Below, in pieces: positions 9,130 to 19,232 of a stretch of DNA of 64,000 bases. The notes under the pieces were generated by a model. That model saw nothing but the letters and a program-made list of their open reading frames with translations. It was not told where the DNA came from and did not search any database. The position numbers and the translations under genes were made by a program. The stretch comes from Roseiflexaceae bacterium (lineage in GTDB: Bacteria > Chloroflexota > Chloroflexia > Chloroflexales > Roseiflexaceae): the NCBI GenBank assembly GCA_947474225.1, contig CANJHS010000006.1, positions 1-64,000 of the forward strand, in the 5' to 3' direction. Numbering within the stretch: the first letter of the stretch is position 1; each line of letters opens with the position of its first letter.

Positions 9130-11325
9130 TCACGCCTGTTGAGGGTTGGTCAGTGGGTCTTGATGCATCACAAAAATATCATCTGGGAGATACCATAGAA
9201 TCAATGTAAATCCAATAATCCAGCGGTAATTTTCACCGGTTTCGGTAAATGTCGTAATCAAAATCATCCCCAAAATAGACACTGCGTACCAAAAAGAAAC
9301 ATACTTTGGCTGACGAAACCATTGTGTCCAAGAGTGCAGACGAATTTTGCGCAAACTGCTTACCACGATAGAGAGTTGGAGCACCATACCGCTAAAGTAG
9401 ATACTCGTAAAAATCCCCGAGATGATTGGGTGAATCGGGTCTTCTGCGGTACGTGTAATAAATAGGTTATTTTGGATTAATCTCCCCATCGTCGGTGCAA
9501 TTAGTTCAGGATTTGTTTGCAGTTGTACAAAAAATGCATTGAGTAATCGTTGACTATTGATTTGATGTATTGCCGTGTTGATATTGGGCCATAACCCGTG
9601 ACTGAGTGGGGGGGCTTCAGGTAATAACGGGACATCGGGACAGGGCCATGCATGACAAATATTAAATCCTGCATGATTTGTCCAATTTAATTGCCCTAAT
9701 ACGAATATATGATTCGCATGCCAAATAACTAACACGGTCAATGGTGCAAAAAAATACAACACCCGTTGCCAGCCGTGGTTTTTGTAGATGTGGTACGCAC
9801 CAAGTACTGCAAATAACGGTACAAATAGCATCGTAAATGGTCGCATCATATCGAAACACATCAATACCACCCCAAGCATAAATGCCCGTATGGGAGTGAA
9901 TTGTAGACGTACCAACAACTGAAAAAACATCACAAAAAAGAAACTAGTTAAAACGTCGTACATGAAAAAATTGAGGCGGCCTTTAATAAGTATCACCATA
10001 ATACACAAACATATGCTGCTGATAATTCGGATAGTGCGTTGGTGTGGCATAGCCACACTTGACCGCACCGCGAGCATCAGACATACACCAATTGCGATAC
10101 GTGGCAAACATAATTCGTAAAGCATTTTTAATACGGGTGAGTGATAAATCGCATATTCAGTAATGAACAAAATAGGCGGTATTGCAATCCGCATATGTGT
10201 CAAGATTGCCCAAACCTCTGACCATTGATGGATGGCAGCAATATTGAGGGTGTTAGACCACCCTGTAGCATTCCAAAATCCAGAAATGCTTTGTAGTCCT
10301 GTTACGATGAACAAAACCATGCCCCACCAAAGCCCGTCGCGGATGACCGGTGATGACTCGAGCCATATCAAGAGTTGAGCGGTCACCACAAGACAAAACC
10401 ACCATAGATATGGTTGATACACATGTGGCATCTCTTGTATGTAGTATGGTGGAATCGCTATATCCCAGTCATAACCATTCTGCCATTGCATGATGGCAAT
10501 CCGTACAAGAGGAATACCAATGAGCAATCCAAGGAATACCAACCGCCAAAACCGTGGCGCAATATGTGGGCGGAGCAGATACACGGTGAATACGATTCCA
10601 CCCAATATATAGATCATTTCGCCACTCACAACGCGAAATTGCGTCCAGATCCCGATAGTAATCAGTGTGAGTACCAACGTCCATTGGAGTTTTTGGGGTT
10701 GGTGTATCAGTGCAAGATTTGCCATTATCAACCCACCAACCAATCCAATTGCACACAGGATAACGAGAATCGATGCATCCCAGAACCCCACGCTACTGCG
10801 TAGTTCTCGCGATGCTTTAGAGAGCGCAAAGGTAATTGGGCGGGATTCGTCGGTTGTCGCTACAAAATTCGTCGTACTACTGATGTCTAGGGACGTTTGT
10901 TGGCATTGCACCCATTTGATGCGGTGTGGTCGATCATCAAAAGTAACATGCACACCATTAATTGACATCGTAGCCAGACTGTTTGCAGGGGCAAACACCA
11001 GCAATGTCGTAATTTGATGATTGCGACAATTCCCAGGGATCAGATCGCTCCACTGTGTCTGGAATCGAATATGGCTGTTTTTGGAACTCCAAAGATATTG
11101 GACGTCAGCGGTGCTATTGGGGGTTGTGCGTTGCTCTGGTCGCCAAAATCCCACAAATGCATACTCATCGGTAAAATCATATTCCGGGTAGTGTGTATGG
11201 AATAATTGCCATGCCACAACGATAATCACAAACATACCGAAGACAAAAGCGATATTTTGACGCTGGGTTGTAGCAAATACGATCATTCGCTGAACTACTG
11301 ATTTTTCACGCTCATGCTCAATCAT
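9130..11325 (-). CDS. Large multi-TM membrane protein of unknown function
   Basis: 731 aa intact ORF with many TM segments and an N-terminal extracytoplasmic segment after the first TM; no family recognised. Confidence 0.75.
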   Translation of the reverse strand: MIEHEREKSVVQRMIVFATTQRQNIAFVFGMFVIIVVAWQLFHTHYPEYDFTDEYAFVGFWRPEQRTTPNSTADVQYLWSSKNSHIRFQTQWSDLIPGNCRNHQITTLLVFAPANSLATMSINGVHVTFDDRPHRIKWVQCQQTSLDISSTTNFVATTDESRPITFALSKASRELRSSVGFWDASILVILCAIGLVGGLIMANLALIHQPQKLQWTLVLTLITIGIWTQFRVVSGEMIYILGGIVFTVYLLRPHIAPRFWRLVFLGLLIGIPLVRIAIMQWQNGYDWDIAIPPYYIQEMPHVYQPYLWWFCLVVTAQLLIWLESSPVIRDGLWWGMVLFIVTGLQSISGFWNATGWSNTLNIAAIHQWSEVWAILTHMRIAIPPILFITEYAIYHSPVLKMLYELCLPRIAIGVCLMLAVRSSVAMPHQRTIRIISSICLCIMVILIKGRLNFFMYDVLTSFFFVMFFQLLVRLQFTPIRAFMLGVVLMCFDMMRPFTMLFVPLFAVLGAYHIYKNHGWQRVLYFFAPLTVLVIWHANHIFVLGQLNWTNHAGFNICHAWPCPDVPLLPEAPPLSHGLWPNINTAIHQINSQRLLNAFFVQLQTNPELIAPTMGRLIQNNLFITRTAEDPIHPIISGIFTSIYFSGMVLQLSIVVSSLRKIRLHSWTQWFRQPKYVSFWYAVSILGMILITTFTETGENYRWIIGFTLILWYLPDDIFVMHQDPLTNPQQA

Positions 11326-11678
11326 TTTATGACCAGTACATGTTACAAAGCGAACGCACTACCTACTCAATCTCAACACTACCTTGCGTTGGCACGCAAA
11401 AAACAGATATGAGTGGAAACAATTCATTACACCTAGTCAATGACATATTATATATTAATTTAAGTGAAGATATCAAACGCCGCATGTTACTGTCATTCCT
11501 TAGCAATCGAGTACTACAGTGAATCCTCGCATCTGATGAATGTGCCAGACAGTATGTGATTACACAATGCTTTTGGCACGAAGCACTGATAGGAGGATGA
11601 CGCCTCAAATCTGTTGCGTGCGTTGTACGAATCAAACGGAGTCAGAAGCACGAAGTGAACATACCAGCAGAGGGTATA

Positions 11679-13181
11679 ATGCAGCAATCAATAGAGCGAA
11701 AGAACATCCTGATGCAATATTCTGGTGAACTCATCCGTGCCCTCCAGAACGTCGTCGGGGAACGTGGCGTCGTCATGGGCGAAGCAGCCTTGCTGACCTA
11801 CGAAGCCGATGGCTGTGTGATGGACCTGCACGCTCCAAATATCGTCGTTTTACCCCAAACGAGTGAACAGACTGCTGCCGTCGTCAAAATCGCCCACCAC
11901 GCACGCATACCGGTCGTCGCCCGCGGCGCCGGTACGGGCTTGTCCGGCGGCGCGACCCCCATCCACGGCGGCATCGTCATCGCCATGACGCGCATGGATC
12001 AGGTACTCGAGGTCGACGCCCTCAACCGGCGCGTACGCGTGCAGCCCGGGGTCATCAACTGGGAGTTGTCGCAACAACTGGCACCGCACGGCTATGCCTT
12101 TATGCCAGACCCGTCGTCGCAAAAAGCCTGCACTCTGGGCGGCAACATCGCCAACAACAGCGGTGGACCACACTGCCTCAAATACGGCATGACCACCAAC
12201 CACATCTTGGCGCTCCGCACCGTACTGCCCAACGGCGACCTCATCTGGACCGGCAATGGTCGCATCGACACGGTCGGGTATGACTTGGCCGGGGTGATGA
12301 CGGGCTCGGAGGGGATGTTCGGAATCGTCACCGAGGCCTGGGTGCGCATGACCCGTCTGCCCGAGGCGTTGCGCGTCGTGCTGGCCTTGTTCCCCGACAT
12401 CCCCTCTGCATCACAAACGGTCTCGACCATCATTGCCCGCGGGATTTTGCCGGCTGCCCTCGAGATGATGGACAAGCTGGCCATCAAAGCCGTCAACGGC
12501 ATGTACAAACTGGGACTGCCCGACAGTGCCGGCTCGGCCCTACTCATCGAAGTGGACGGTGTCAACGATGGCCTCGACGAACTGCTGGCACAAGTAGTCA
12601 GTATCTGCCGTGAACACGGCGCAATTGAGGTTCGCCCCGCTACAACGGCTGCCGAGCAGGCGCAGGTCTGGGCCGCTCGCAAAAACGCCTTTGGCGCAAT
12701 GGGCCGCTTGTCACCGAGTTATTACTTGGTTGACACGGTGGTGCCACGGACCAAACTGCCGGCGATTCTGGCGCACGTGGGTGATGTCGCCAAGGATTTC
12801 ACGCTGCCTATCGCCAACGTCTTCCACGCCGGTGACGGCAATCTGCACCCGTTGATTTTGTTTGACCGGCGCGACAAACAGCAACTCGAGCGCGCCTTGG
12901 GCGCCGCCACCGAAATCCTGAAGGAATCGGTCCGTCTCGGTGGCGTGGTCAGTGGCGAGCACGGGATTGGCGTCGAAAAACGCGACTATATGGACATCTT
13001 GTTCACCACGGCAGACCTCGCTGCGATGGCGGGGTTGCGCAAGTCGTTCGATCCGTTGGATTTGTTCAACCCCGGCAAAGTCTTCCCGGCGCGCACCGGC
13101 TGCGGCGAGCTCGCCGAATTACGCCAGAACGCCATAGCTGCCAACGAGATAACAGCCCTGCCCAGCGGCACATGGATCTAG
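11679..13181 (+). CDS. FAD-linked oxidase, glycolate oxidase subunit GlcD-like
   Basis: VARGAGTGLSGGATPIHGGIVIAMTRM, SQKACTLGGNIANNSGGPHCLKYGMT, SGEHGIGVEK. Confidence 0.92.
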   Translation: MQQSIERKNILMQYSGELIRALQNVVGERGVVMGEAALLTYEADGCVMDLHAPNIVVLPQTSEQTAAVVKIAHHARIPVVARGAGTGLSGGATPIHGGIVIAMTRMDQVLEVDALNRRVRVQPGVINWELSQQLAPHGYAFMPDPSSQKACTLGGNIANNSGGPHCLKYGMTTNHILALRTVLPNGDLIWTGNGRIDTVGYDLAGVMTGSEGMFGIVTEAWVRMTRLPEALRVVLALFPDIPSASQTVSTIIARGILPAALEMMDKLAIKAVNGMYKLGLPDSAGSALLIEVDGVNDGLDELLAQVVSICREHGAIEVRPATTAAEQAQVWAARKNAFGAMGRLSPSYYLVDTVVPRTKLPAILAHVGDVAKDFTLPIANVFHAGDGNLHPLILFDRRDKQQLERALGAATEILKESVRLGGVVSGEHGIGVEKRDYMDILFTTADLAAMAGLRKSFDPLDLFNPGKVFPARTGCGELAELRQNAIAANEITALPSGTWI

Positions 13182-13191
13182 GAGGCGTGCG

Positions 13192-14445
13192 ATGTCTGAT
13201 GCAACACCGTCCTTCTTCACCGATACTGCCAGCCGTACGTCCCACACCATCCATGGGGTGGTGCCGGAACGAGTCGCAATTCCCACCAGCCAGGCCGCTG
13301 TAGCAACGGTGATGCACCACGCAGCCCAGCAGGGCTGGACGGTGGTGCCGTGGGGTGGCGGGACCCACCAACTCATCGGTGCACCGCCGACACGGGTCGA
13401 TCTTGTGGTGTCGACCGCTGCGTTGACGACGGTGCTCCAGCACGAACCCAATGATTTGACCATATCGGTCGAAGCGGGGATGACCGCCGGCGCGCTCCGT
13501 GCATATCTGGCGACGCACGGCCAGATGATCCCCATCGATCCTGCATTGCCCGATCAGACCACCATTGGTGGCATGATTGCAACTGCCGCTGATGGTCCGC
13601 GGCGGGCGCAGTACGGGTTGCTACGCGACATGATCATCGGCATCCATGTGGTCGAGGTCAATGGTCAGCCATCGCGGGCGGGTGGTATGGTCGTCAAAAA
13701 CGTCAGCGGCTTCGACATGATGAAGCTCTATCACGGCAGCTACGGCACGTTGGCGCTCATCACCGCAGCGAACTTCAAACTCATCCCTATTCCTCCGGCG
13801 CGTGGCAGCGTGCTCATCGGTTGTCCAAACCTCACCGACGCATTGACGATTGTTGACACGCTGATGCAGTCACAGTTGACCCCGGTTGCCTGTGAATTGC
13901 TCGACGCGACCATCGGTCGCCAGGTGGGTATCGACGCTGCATGGACCGTGGCAGTGGGCAGTGAAGGACCAGAACCATCCGTCGAACGCCACATCCGCGA
14001 TGCGACGGCCCTCGCCAGCACGATCGCTGCGACCGTCGATGTGCGCCGGATGACAGTACACGATCAGCTGTGGCGCACAATTGCAGACGCGAGTGCGGCG
14101 AGCCCCATGGCCGATGGTGATGTGCTGTTGCGCTGGGCGACCATACCGGCGTTGGTTGGCGACGTCCTCGCGCGGATTGCAGCTGCGGGCACGCGTATCG
14201 GCGGCGCACCAGTCATCCACGTGCGGGCAAGCACAGGCTGCGGCTATGTGTGCCTGAAGGGGCTTGATACTGCAGAAAAAGATGCATGGATTGATGCCTT
14301 GCCCGAAGTGATTGCCGTTGCCACCACAGACAACACCCTGGCACGCTATTGGCATGCGCCGGCGGGCGGGGCTGATGTGATGCAGCGCATCAAGGCGGAG
14401 TTTGACCCGCAGGGACGGTTGAATCCGGGGCGGTTTGTGGTCTAA
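13192..14445 (+). CDS. FAD-binding oxidase, GlcE-like
   Basis: FAD-binding type-2 domain (VPWGGGTHQLIG, GGMVVKNVSGFDMMKL), C-terminal FDPQGRLNPGRF; adjacent to GlcD. Confidence 0.88.
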   Translation: MSDATPSFFTDTASRTSHTIHGVVPERVAIPTSQAAVATVMHHAAQQGWTVVPWGGGTHQLIGAPPTRVDLVVSTAALTTVLQHEPNDLTISVEAGMTAGALRAYLATHGQMIPIDPALPDQTTIGGMIATAADGPRRAQYGLLRDMIIGIHVVEVNGQPSRAGGMVVKNVSGFDMMKLYHGSYGTLALITAANFKLIPIPPARGSVLIGCPNLTDALTIVDTLMQSQLTPVACELLDATIGRQVGIDAAWTVAVGSEGPEPSVERHIRDATALASTIAATVDVRRMTVHDQLWRTIADASAASPMADGDVLLRWATIPALVGDVLARIAAAGTRIGGAPVIHVRASTGCGYVCLKGLDTAEKDAWIDALPEVIAVATTDNTLARYWHAPAGGADVMQRIKAEFDPQGRLNPGRFVV

Positions 14446-14456
14446 GGACACCGCTG

Positions 14457-14490
14457 AAAGCCCTGCTCATCGTTTGAGCAGGGCTTTTTT
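14457..14490 (+). terminator. Rho-independent terminator after the GlcE-like gene
   Basis: AAAGCCCTGCTCA-TCGTT-TGAGCAGGGCTTTTTT. Confidence 0.9.
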
Positions 14491-14534
14491 GCATGGTGAT
14501 GTATCGGGGTAGTGCCATACAATGTAGCGGCGAG

Positions 14535-14601
14535 ATTTTCCGTCACCCACCGGCAATCCAGTGGCACCGCAGAGCTGTGCGCGAGACACAAAAAAACCGC
14601 G
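14535..14601. repeat. Copy 1 of a 67-bp direct repeat (two-hairpin element)
   Basis: ATTTTCCGTCACCCACCGGCAATCCAGTGGCACCGCAGAGCTGTGCGCGAG...ACAAAAAAACCGCG; 65/67 identical to 15920-15986. Confidence 0.92.
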
Positions 14602-14682
14602 CATAGGATTGGAATAATTCACCGGGAAACGGAATATCATCTCAAAGAGAGGGTTTTCTCGAGTCAAAGCAATTCACAAGAA

Positions 14683-14710
14683 AACCCCCGACTGCAATAC
14701 AGTCGGGGGT
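14683..14710 (-). terminator. Terminator of the minus-strand secreted protein gene
   Basis: ACCCCCGACTG-CAATA-CAGTCGGGGGT flanked by AAAA (U-tract on the minus strand). Confidence 0.85.
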
Positions 14711-14720
14711 GAGAACGACA

Positions 14721-15779
14721 CTAACGATAATTATCCTGGATTGAAACTATGTATGGTCCTACGAAGTCAGGTGTATTTTTGTAGCCCAATACAACAAGAC
14801 TGTTCTCACGCACCTCGACATTGCGCCATACCACCGCGTTGTTAAGACGAATATCGACTATTTTTTTGTTATCAAATATAGGAATCGTAAAGGCCCACAC
14901 AGACCCACTATTCGCCTGAACAGAGTTGTTTGTTTTGGTATCAACAAAGCTCAACCAACGTTCCGATCCTGCCGAAGCTATTTCGATGCTAGTAATGTTA
15001 GTCCCGAGATCGAATCGTATGAAGTTATGCATTTCGCCAGTTTGCACAGGATCATTTGTCACTGGTGCACCTGCAGCAGCTGGAGCATTGCCGCCGAGGT
15101 ACTGATTCCCCAACAAACCGAGCAACACGCGATATGGCTCGGGTTTGTCTTCGTGCAACTCAAACCGAGCTCGTTCGAAAATTTGCACGATGCGTGGTGT
15201 GCCTTCCAGCGTCGTGGTGAATCGATACGACAATGGCAATCCAAATAACGCAAGACTCTCAGCCTCGGCGAAGCCCGGCTTGCCATCAAGCTGTAAGCCA
15301 TGCGACTTCCAGTATGTAAGAAATTCATTGCAGACAAATTGTTGTGTCTGTTCGAACCATTTACAACTACTTGAATCCTTTAATAACCCACCCTCGCTGA
15401 ATGACTCAGTGTTGAAATCAATCTTCCCAATAACATCAGAAGTCTCTGCATTGAAAACCGACATCATATTGAGTGCACCAAGCCGACCCAACAATACATC
15501 GTACGGTGCGGCATTCTCTGGATGCAGTTCGAGGCGATTCCGTTCGAAATTCTGTGCTTGGAATGTTTTACCTTCGATGACCATTGGACCTTGGGCTGAC
15601 TTGGGGAAGCCAAAGACTGGAAGACCACCATTGTTTTCCCAATACTGACGAATACGTCCACTGATACAGAATCCTGTTTCGCCAAAACAGCGCTCCCCAT
15701 TAGCCGCATGTGCGTGCCGACTCGGAGCAATGCCGGTCAACAACAATGCCACGAGCAAAATTGCGAGAAATTTCTTCAT
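14721..15779 (-). CDS. Secreted protein with two internal repeats typical of Chloroflexota ('R-x-YW-x-NGG-L-x-FG-P' type)
   Basis: Signal peptide MKKFLAILLVALLLTGIAPSRHAHA; ISGRIRQYWENNGGLPVFGFP...ELHPENAAPYDVLLGRLG repeated as FLTYWKSHGLQL...LFGLPLS...ELHEDKPEPYRVLLGLLG. Confidence 0.8.
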   Translation of the reverse strand: MKKFLAILLVALLLTGIAPSRHAHAANGERCFGETGFCISGRIRQYWENNGGLPVFGFPKSAQGPMVIEGKTFQAQNFERNRLELHPENAAPYDVLLGRLGALNMMSVFNAETSDVIGKIDFNTESFSEGGLLKDSSSCKWFEQTQQFVCNEFLTYWKSHGLQLDGKPGFAEAESLALFGLPLSYRFTTTLEGTPRIVQIFERARFELHEDKPEPYRVLLGLLGNQYLGGNAPAAAGAPVTNDPVQTGEMHNFIRFDLGTNITSIEIASAGSERWLSFVDTKTNNSVQANSGSVWAFTIPIFDNKKIVDIRLNNAVVWRNVEVRENSLVVLGYKNTPDFVGPYIVSIQDNYR

Positions 15780-15919
15780 TTTGTCCCCTTTCATGGTACC
15801 TCTATTAAAACATAAATACGCATTACGTTAATAATGAAAAGTCACAGTTTGATTTCATTTTTGCAACCGAGTGCTCCAACATCTCCCGTCAACAGCTGAT
15901 AATCCTCTTTTGCCCCTCA

Positions 15920-15986
15920 ATTTTCCGTCACCCACCGGCAATCCAGTGGCACCGCAGAGCTGTGCGCGAGGAACAAAAAAACCGCG
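15920..15986. repeat. Copy 2 of the 67-bp direct repeat
   Basis: See 14535-14601. Confidence 0.92.
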
Positions 15987-16006
15987 GGGCGACAGTGTCG
16001 CCCCGC
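15984..16006 (-). terminator. Terminator for the DUF1761-like gene
   Basis: GCGGGGCGACAGTGTCGCCCCGC preceded on + by AAAAAAA (U-tract on the minus strand). Confidence 0.8.
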
Positions 16007-16025
16007 AGCAGACTGTTGGGGTTTT

Positions 16026-16451
16026 CTATGCAAAAAACGACAGAATGACTCCGAACAAGATGAAGTTGAGCAGGTGATTGCCGATCTCGATGCCCCAGAC
16101 ATACAACGGGTGCCCAGCAAACAGCTTATTGACCAGGTATGTCGGCATCACAAAGGCGAGCCAAAAGACAATCCCAGCTTGCGCGCCGATGGCCCAGGTG
16201 TACCCCTCTGGATGCAAGGCATGCAGCACCACCGACATCATCAGCGCCTGCACAAAGCAGCCGACAAAGGTCAGCCCAAAGACCATACCCATGTTTTGTC
16301 CGCCGCCGGGGACTTGCGCACCGGTTTTGCCGATGCCGGTCCACCAGATGGGGAAGAAGGTTTTGGGGCCGAACCAGAGTGACCCGCTGACGATTGCAGC
16401 GACCATACAGATGAGGACGCCCAACCAGGGAATGGCAGTAAAATCGAACAT
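16026..16451 (-). CDS. DUF1761-like integral membrane protein
   Basis: MFDFTAIPWLGVLICMVAAIVSGSLWFGPKTFFPIWWTGIGK. Confidence 0.75.
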   Translation of the reverse strand: MFDFTAIPWLGVLICMVAAIVSGSLWFGPKTFFPIWWTGIGKTGAQVPGGGQNMGMVFGLTFVGCFVQALMMSVVLHALHPEGYTWAIGAQAGIVFWLAFVMPTYLVNKLFAGHPLYVWGIEIGNHLLNFILFGVILSFFA

Positions 16452-16570
16452 TTTGACTCCTCTTGCGTACAAATTTCGTGCCATTTTAACGCTACAAGTG
16501 ATGGAGCGTCAATCGCCGTGTCGGTAGGTATGCTACTATTTACCTCGCAATATATCATTTGGAGATGCAA

Positions 16571-16978
16571 ATGGCCATCAAAATGTTTGTGAATGTGCCG
16601 ATCCGCACGCTATCTGAGTCGGTACGCTTTTGGGGTGCATTGGGGTTCGCGTTCAATCCGCAGTTCACCAGCGAGACGACGACCTGCATGATTGTCAGCG
16701 AAGACAATTATGTCATGTTGCTCGAAGACGCGGACTTTCGCGGTTTCACCGACCGTGCGATTGCTGATCCCAAGACCAGCATCGAGGCAATCGTCGCACT
16801 GGCACTCGAATCCCGCGAGGCTGTCGACACCATGATGACCCAGGTGTTGGCCAATGGCGGTAGCGAATATGCCGAAGCGCGTGATATGGGCTTTATGTAC
16901 CAGCGAGCGTTCGTCGATATCGACGGCCACCACTGGGAACCGTTCTGGATGAACCCAGATTATGTGCATGCGGAATGA
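16571..16978 (+). CDS. VOC/glyoxalase-family protein
   Basis: KMFVNVPIRTLSESVRFWGALGFAFNPQF, DIDGHHWEPFWMNP; GGAG SD upstream of ATG 16571. Confidence 0.88.
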   Translation: MAIKMFVNVPIRTLSESVRFWGALGFAFNPQFTSETTTCMIVSEDNYVMLLEDADFRGFTDRAIADPKTSIEAIVALALESREAVDTMMTQVLANGGSEYAEARDMGFMYQRAFVDIDGHHWEPFWMNPDYVHAE

Positions 16979-16996
16979 TGAATTGAGGCATACACC

Positions 16997-17032
16997 AGCA
17001 CGCGCCGGGAGCATCGCTCACCGGCGTGTGCT
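16997..17032 (+). terminator. Rho-independent terminator after the VOC gene
   Basis: AGCACGCGCCGGGA...TCACCGGCGTGTGCT followed by TTCTTTTT. Confidence 0.8.
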
Positions 17033-17107
17033 TTCTTTTTCTCTCGCGCATCCCGTGCTCTGAAATATCTGAGTACTCAACCAAAGAAACTGATACCTGA
17101 TACCGCT

Positions 17108-17773
17108 TCAGCGTGTAGGAGTGACGAATCCACTCTCGGTTGGTCGAGGCGTATTCGTGGCTACTGTTGGTCGAGGCGTGTTTGGCACTTCGGTGGCAGT
17201 AGAAGGAACTACCGTCGATGTTGGCGGATCTACTGGCTTGTTATACGGTTTGCTGGTGGCATTCGGTTCTTCGGTTGCGGTCGGTACGTCTGTTGGAACC
17301 AACGTGTCTGCTGGGAGAACCGTGCTGGTATCGGTCGGCAGCGCAGTGGCGGAATCGGCAGGAACTGCCACGGCACTTTCGGACGGTGGATTTGTGCGTG
17401 TCGGTGGGATTTTGGTTAGCACGAGAGTCATAGATGGCACGGGAGTAATTATTGGTGCGGTGGTGAGCGTGGCAGGGATGGTGTTCGTCGAGGCACGTGT
17501 CGGAATATTCGTCTTTGTCGGGGTTGCTGTGCTTGGATTTGCCGTTTCTGTAAGGGCTGCTGATGTTGCAAATTCTGCAGCTTGCGTTACAGTCAAATAA
17601 TAATCATATTCAGTTTTAACGATACATTTTCCATCCATAAGATACACGTTTGTAAATCCTGCGCATTTCAGTTCGCCGTCCTTTCCTATTAGCGGGGTAT
17701 CGCTTGTACCATTGAATGAACACGAGATGAACAGCATAGTTATCCATAGAAGGAGCAGAAATCTCGTTCGCAT
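17108..17773 (-). CDS. Putative lipoprotein with long Pro/Thr/Ser-rich tail
   Basis: MRTRFLLLLWITMLFISCSF lipobox-like start, tail ...NTPRPTVATNTPRPTES. Confidence 0.7.
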   Translation of the reverse strand: MRTRFLLLLWITMLFISCSFNGTSDTPLIGKDGELKCAGFTNVYLMDGKCIVKTEYDYYLTVTQAAEFATSAALTETANPSTATPTKTNIPTRASTNTIPATLTTAPIITPVPSMTLVLTKIPPTRTNPPSESAVAVPADSATALPTDTSTVLPADTLVPTDVPTATEEPNATSKPYNKPVDPPTSTVVPSTATEVPNTPRPTVATNTPRPTESGFVTPTR

Positions 17774-18003
17774 ACGAACCTCAAATAGCTTGCAACGATC
17801 ATCACGCAATCTCATTACGCCCTACTTGCAAAATTTTCATCAAAGTGATTTGAGTAATATACAAAATATATCACATTTTTACATTTTGCGAACTGGATTC
17901 TCTCTTAAAGAAACAATCTTTGCCAGCAAAGTACACTGCTTGAGGAACAAATACCCCACGATGGGAGCAGAGCTCTCCAGCGTGGGGTGCGCACAAAATA
18001 CAT

Positions 18004-18066
18004 TTACTATCTACTCGCTGTTCACTACTCGCTACTATCTACTAGCTACTAACTACTCATTACTCA
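18004..18066. repeat. Heptamer tandem array (CTACTNN)~9 overlapping the prfB stop codon
   Basis: ttactat ctactcg ctgttca ctactcg ctactat ctactag ctactaa ctactca ttactca. Confidence 0.85.
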
Positions 18067-19164
18067 TTATCCCGTCCCACATTCCAGCGCAAATACGCAT
18101 CGATGAACGGATCGAGATCGCCGTCCAGCACGCCTTGGACATTCGAGGTCTCGTGATCAGTACGGTGGTCTTTGACCAGGGTGTACGGGTGCAGGTAGAA
18201 GCTGCGCATTTGGCTGCCGAAATCGGCCTTCTGGAAAGCGCCCTTCAGGCGATCACGCTCTTCGCGCTGGCGCACCAGTTCGCGCTCGAGCAAGCGCCCA
18301 CGCAGCACCTTCATGGCGGTTTCTTTGTTTTGGATCTGCGAGCGTTCGTTCTGGCAGGTGACAACGATCTGCTCGGGCGTGCCCGGTTTGTAGGTCAGGC
18401 GCACCGCCGAGTCGGTTGTGTTGACGCCTTGGCCGCCATGGCCACCGGCGCGATAGACGTCGACGCGGATGTCTTCGGGCTTGAGGCTGACCTCCGGCGC
18501 ATCGTCGACTTCGGGCAGCACTTCGATCAGCGCAAACGACGTCTGGCGCGTATTGGCCGAGTTGAAGGGTGAGAGACGGATCAGCCGATGGACGCCGGCT
18601 TCGGCTTTGCAGAGGCCATAGGCGTAGTCACCGCGGATTTCGAGGGTGGCGCTTTTGATACCGGCTTCTTCGCCCATGGTCTGATCGACGAGGTGGCAGG
18701 TGAAGTTCCTTTTTTCGGCCCAGCGGGTGTAGGTGCGCAACAGCATCTCGGCCCAGTCGGCGGCGTCGGTACCGCCCATGCCGGCTTTGATGGATAGGAA
18801 TGCGTCGCGGTCGTCGTAGGGCCCGCTGAGCAAGACTTCGATTTCGAGTGCGTCGATGAGGGAGAGCAATGCGGCGTATTCGCTGTCGACTTCTGCAGCG
18901 AGCGAATCGTCGCCCAGTTCGGCGAATTCTGCGGTGGATTGCAGTCGTGCATCGACAGACGACCAGCGATTCAATTCGTTTTTGATGCGCGTCATGCGCT
19001 GCATCACCTGTTGGGCGTTGGTGGGGTTGTTCCAAATGTCGGGATCGGCAGCCTGCTGTTCGAGGGCGTCGAGCTGAATTTGTTTTGTTGCGAGGTCAAA
19101 GCCGCCCACGGACGCCGTCAAAGCGTTGCCGTAGGGTCTCCACTTCTGCGAGGGTAATAGCCAT
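18060..19164 (-). CDS. prfB: Peptide chain release factor 2 with programmed +1 frameshift
   Basis: Zero frame MAITLAEVETLRQRFDGVRGRL-TGA (19096-19098), slippery CTT-TGA-C, +1 frame continues FDLATKQIQLDALEQQAADPDIW...; GGQGVNTTDSAVRLTY release-factor motif. Confidence 0.95.
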
Positions 19165-19206
19165 GAGCTGTTCCTTTCGATATCGTGTTCATTATAGAGA
19201 AATTGA

Positions 19207-19232
19207 GCGGGGCTTATTGCAATAAGCCCCGC
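19207..19232. repeat. 26-bp perfect palindrome of the GGGGCTTNTTGCAANAAGCCCC family
   Basis: GCGGGGCTTATTGCAATAAGCCCCGC. Confidence 0.88.

Noticed and set aside
14535-14601. Cobalamin riboswitch in the 67-bp repeat (contains GCCACTG on the minus strand)
   Set aside because: No B12-box (AGCCAGGAGACCTGCC-like), the element is too short, and neither copy precedes the diol dehydratase or a B12 gene.
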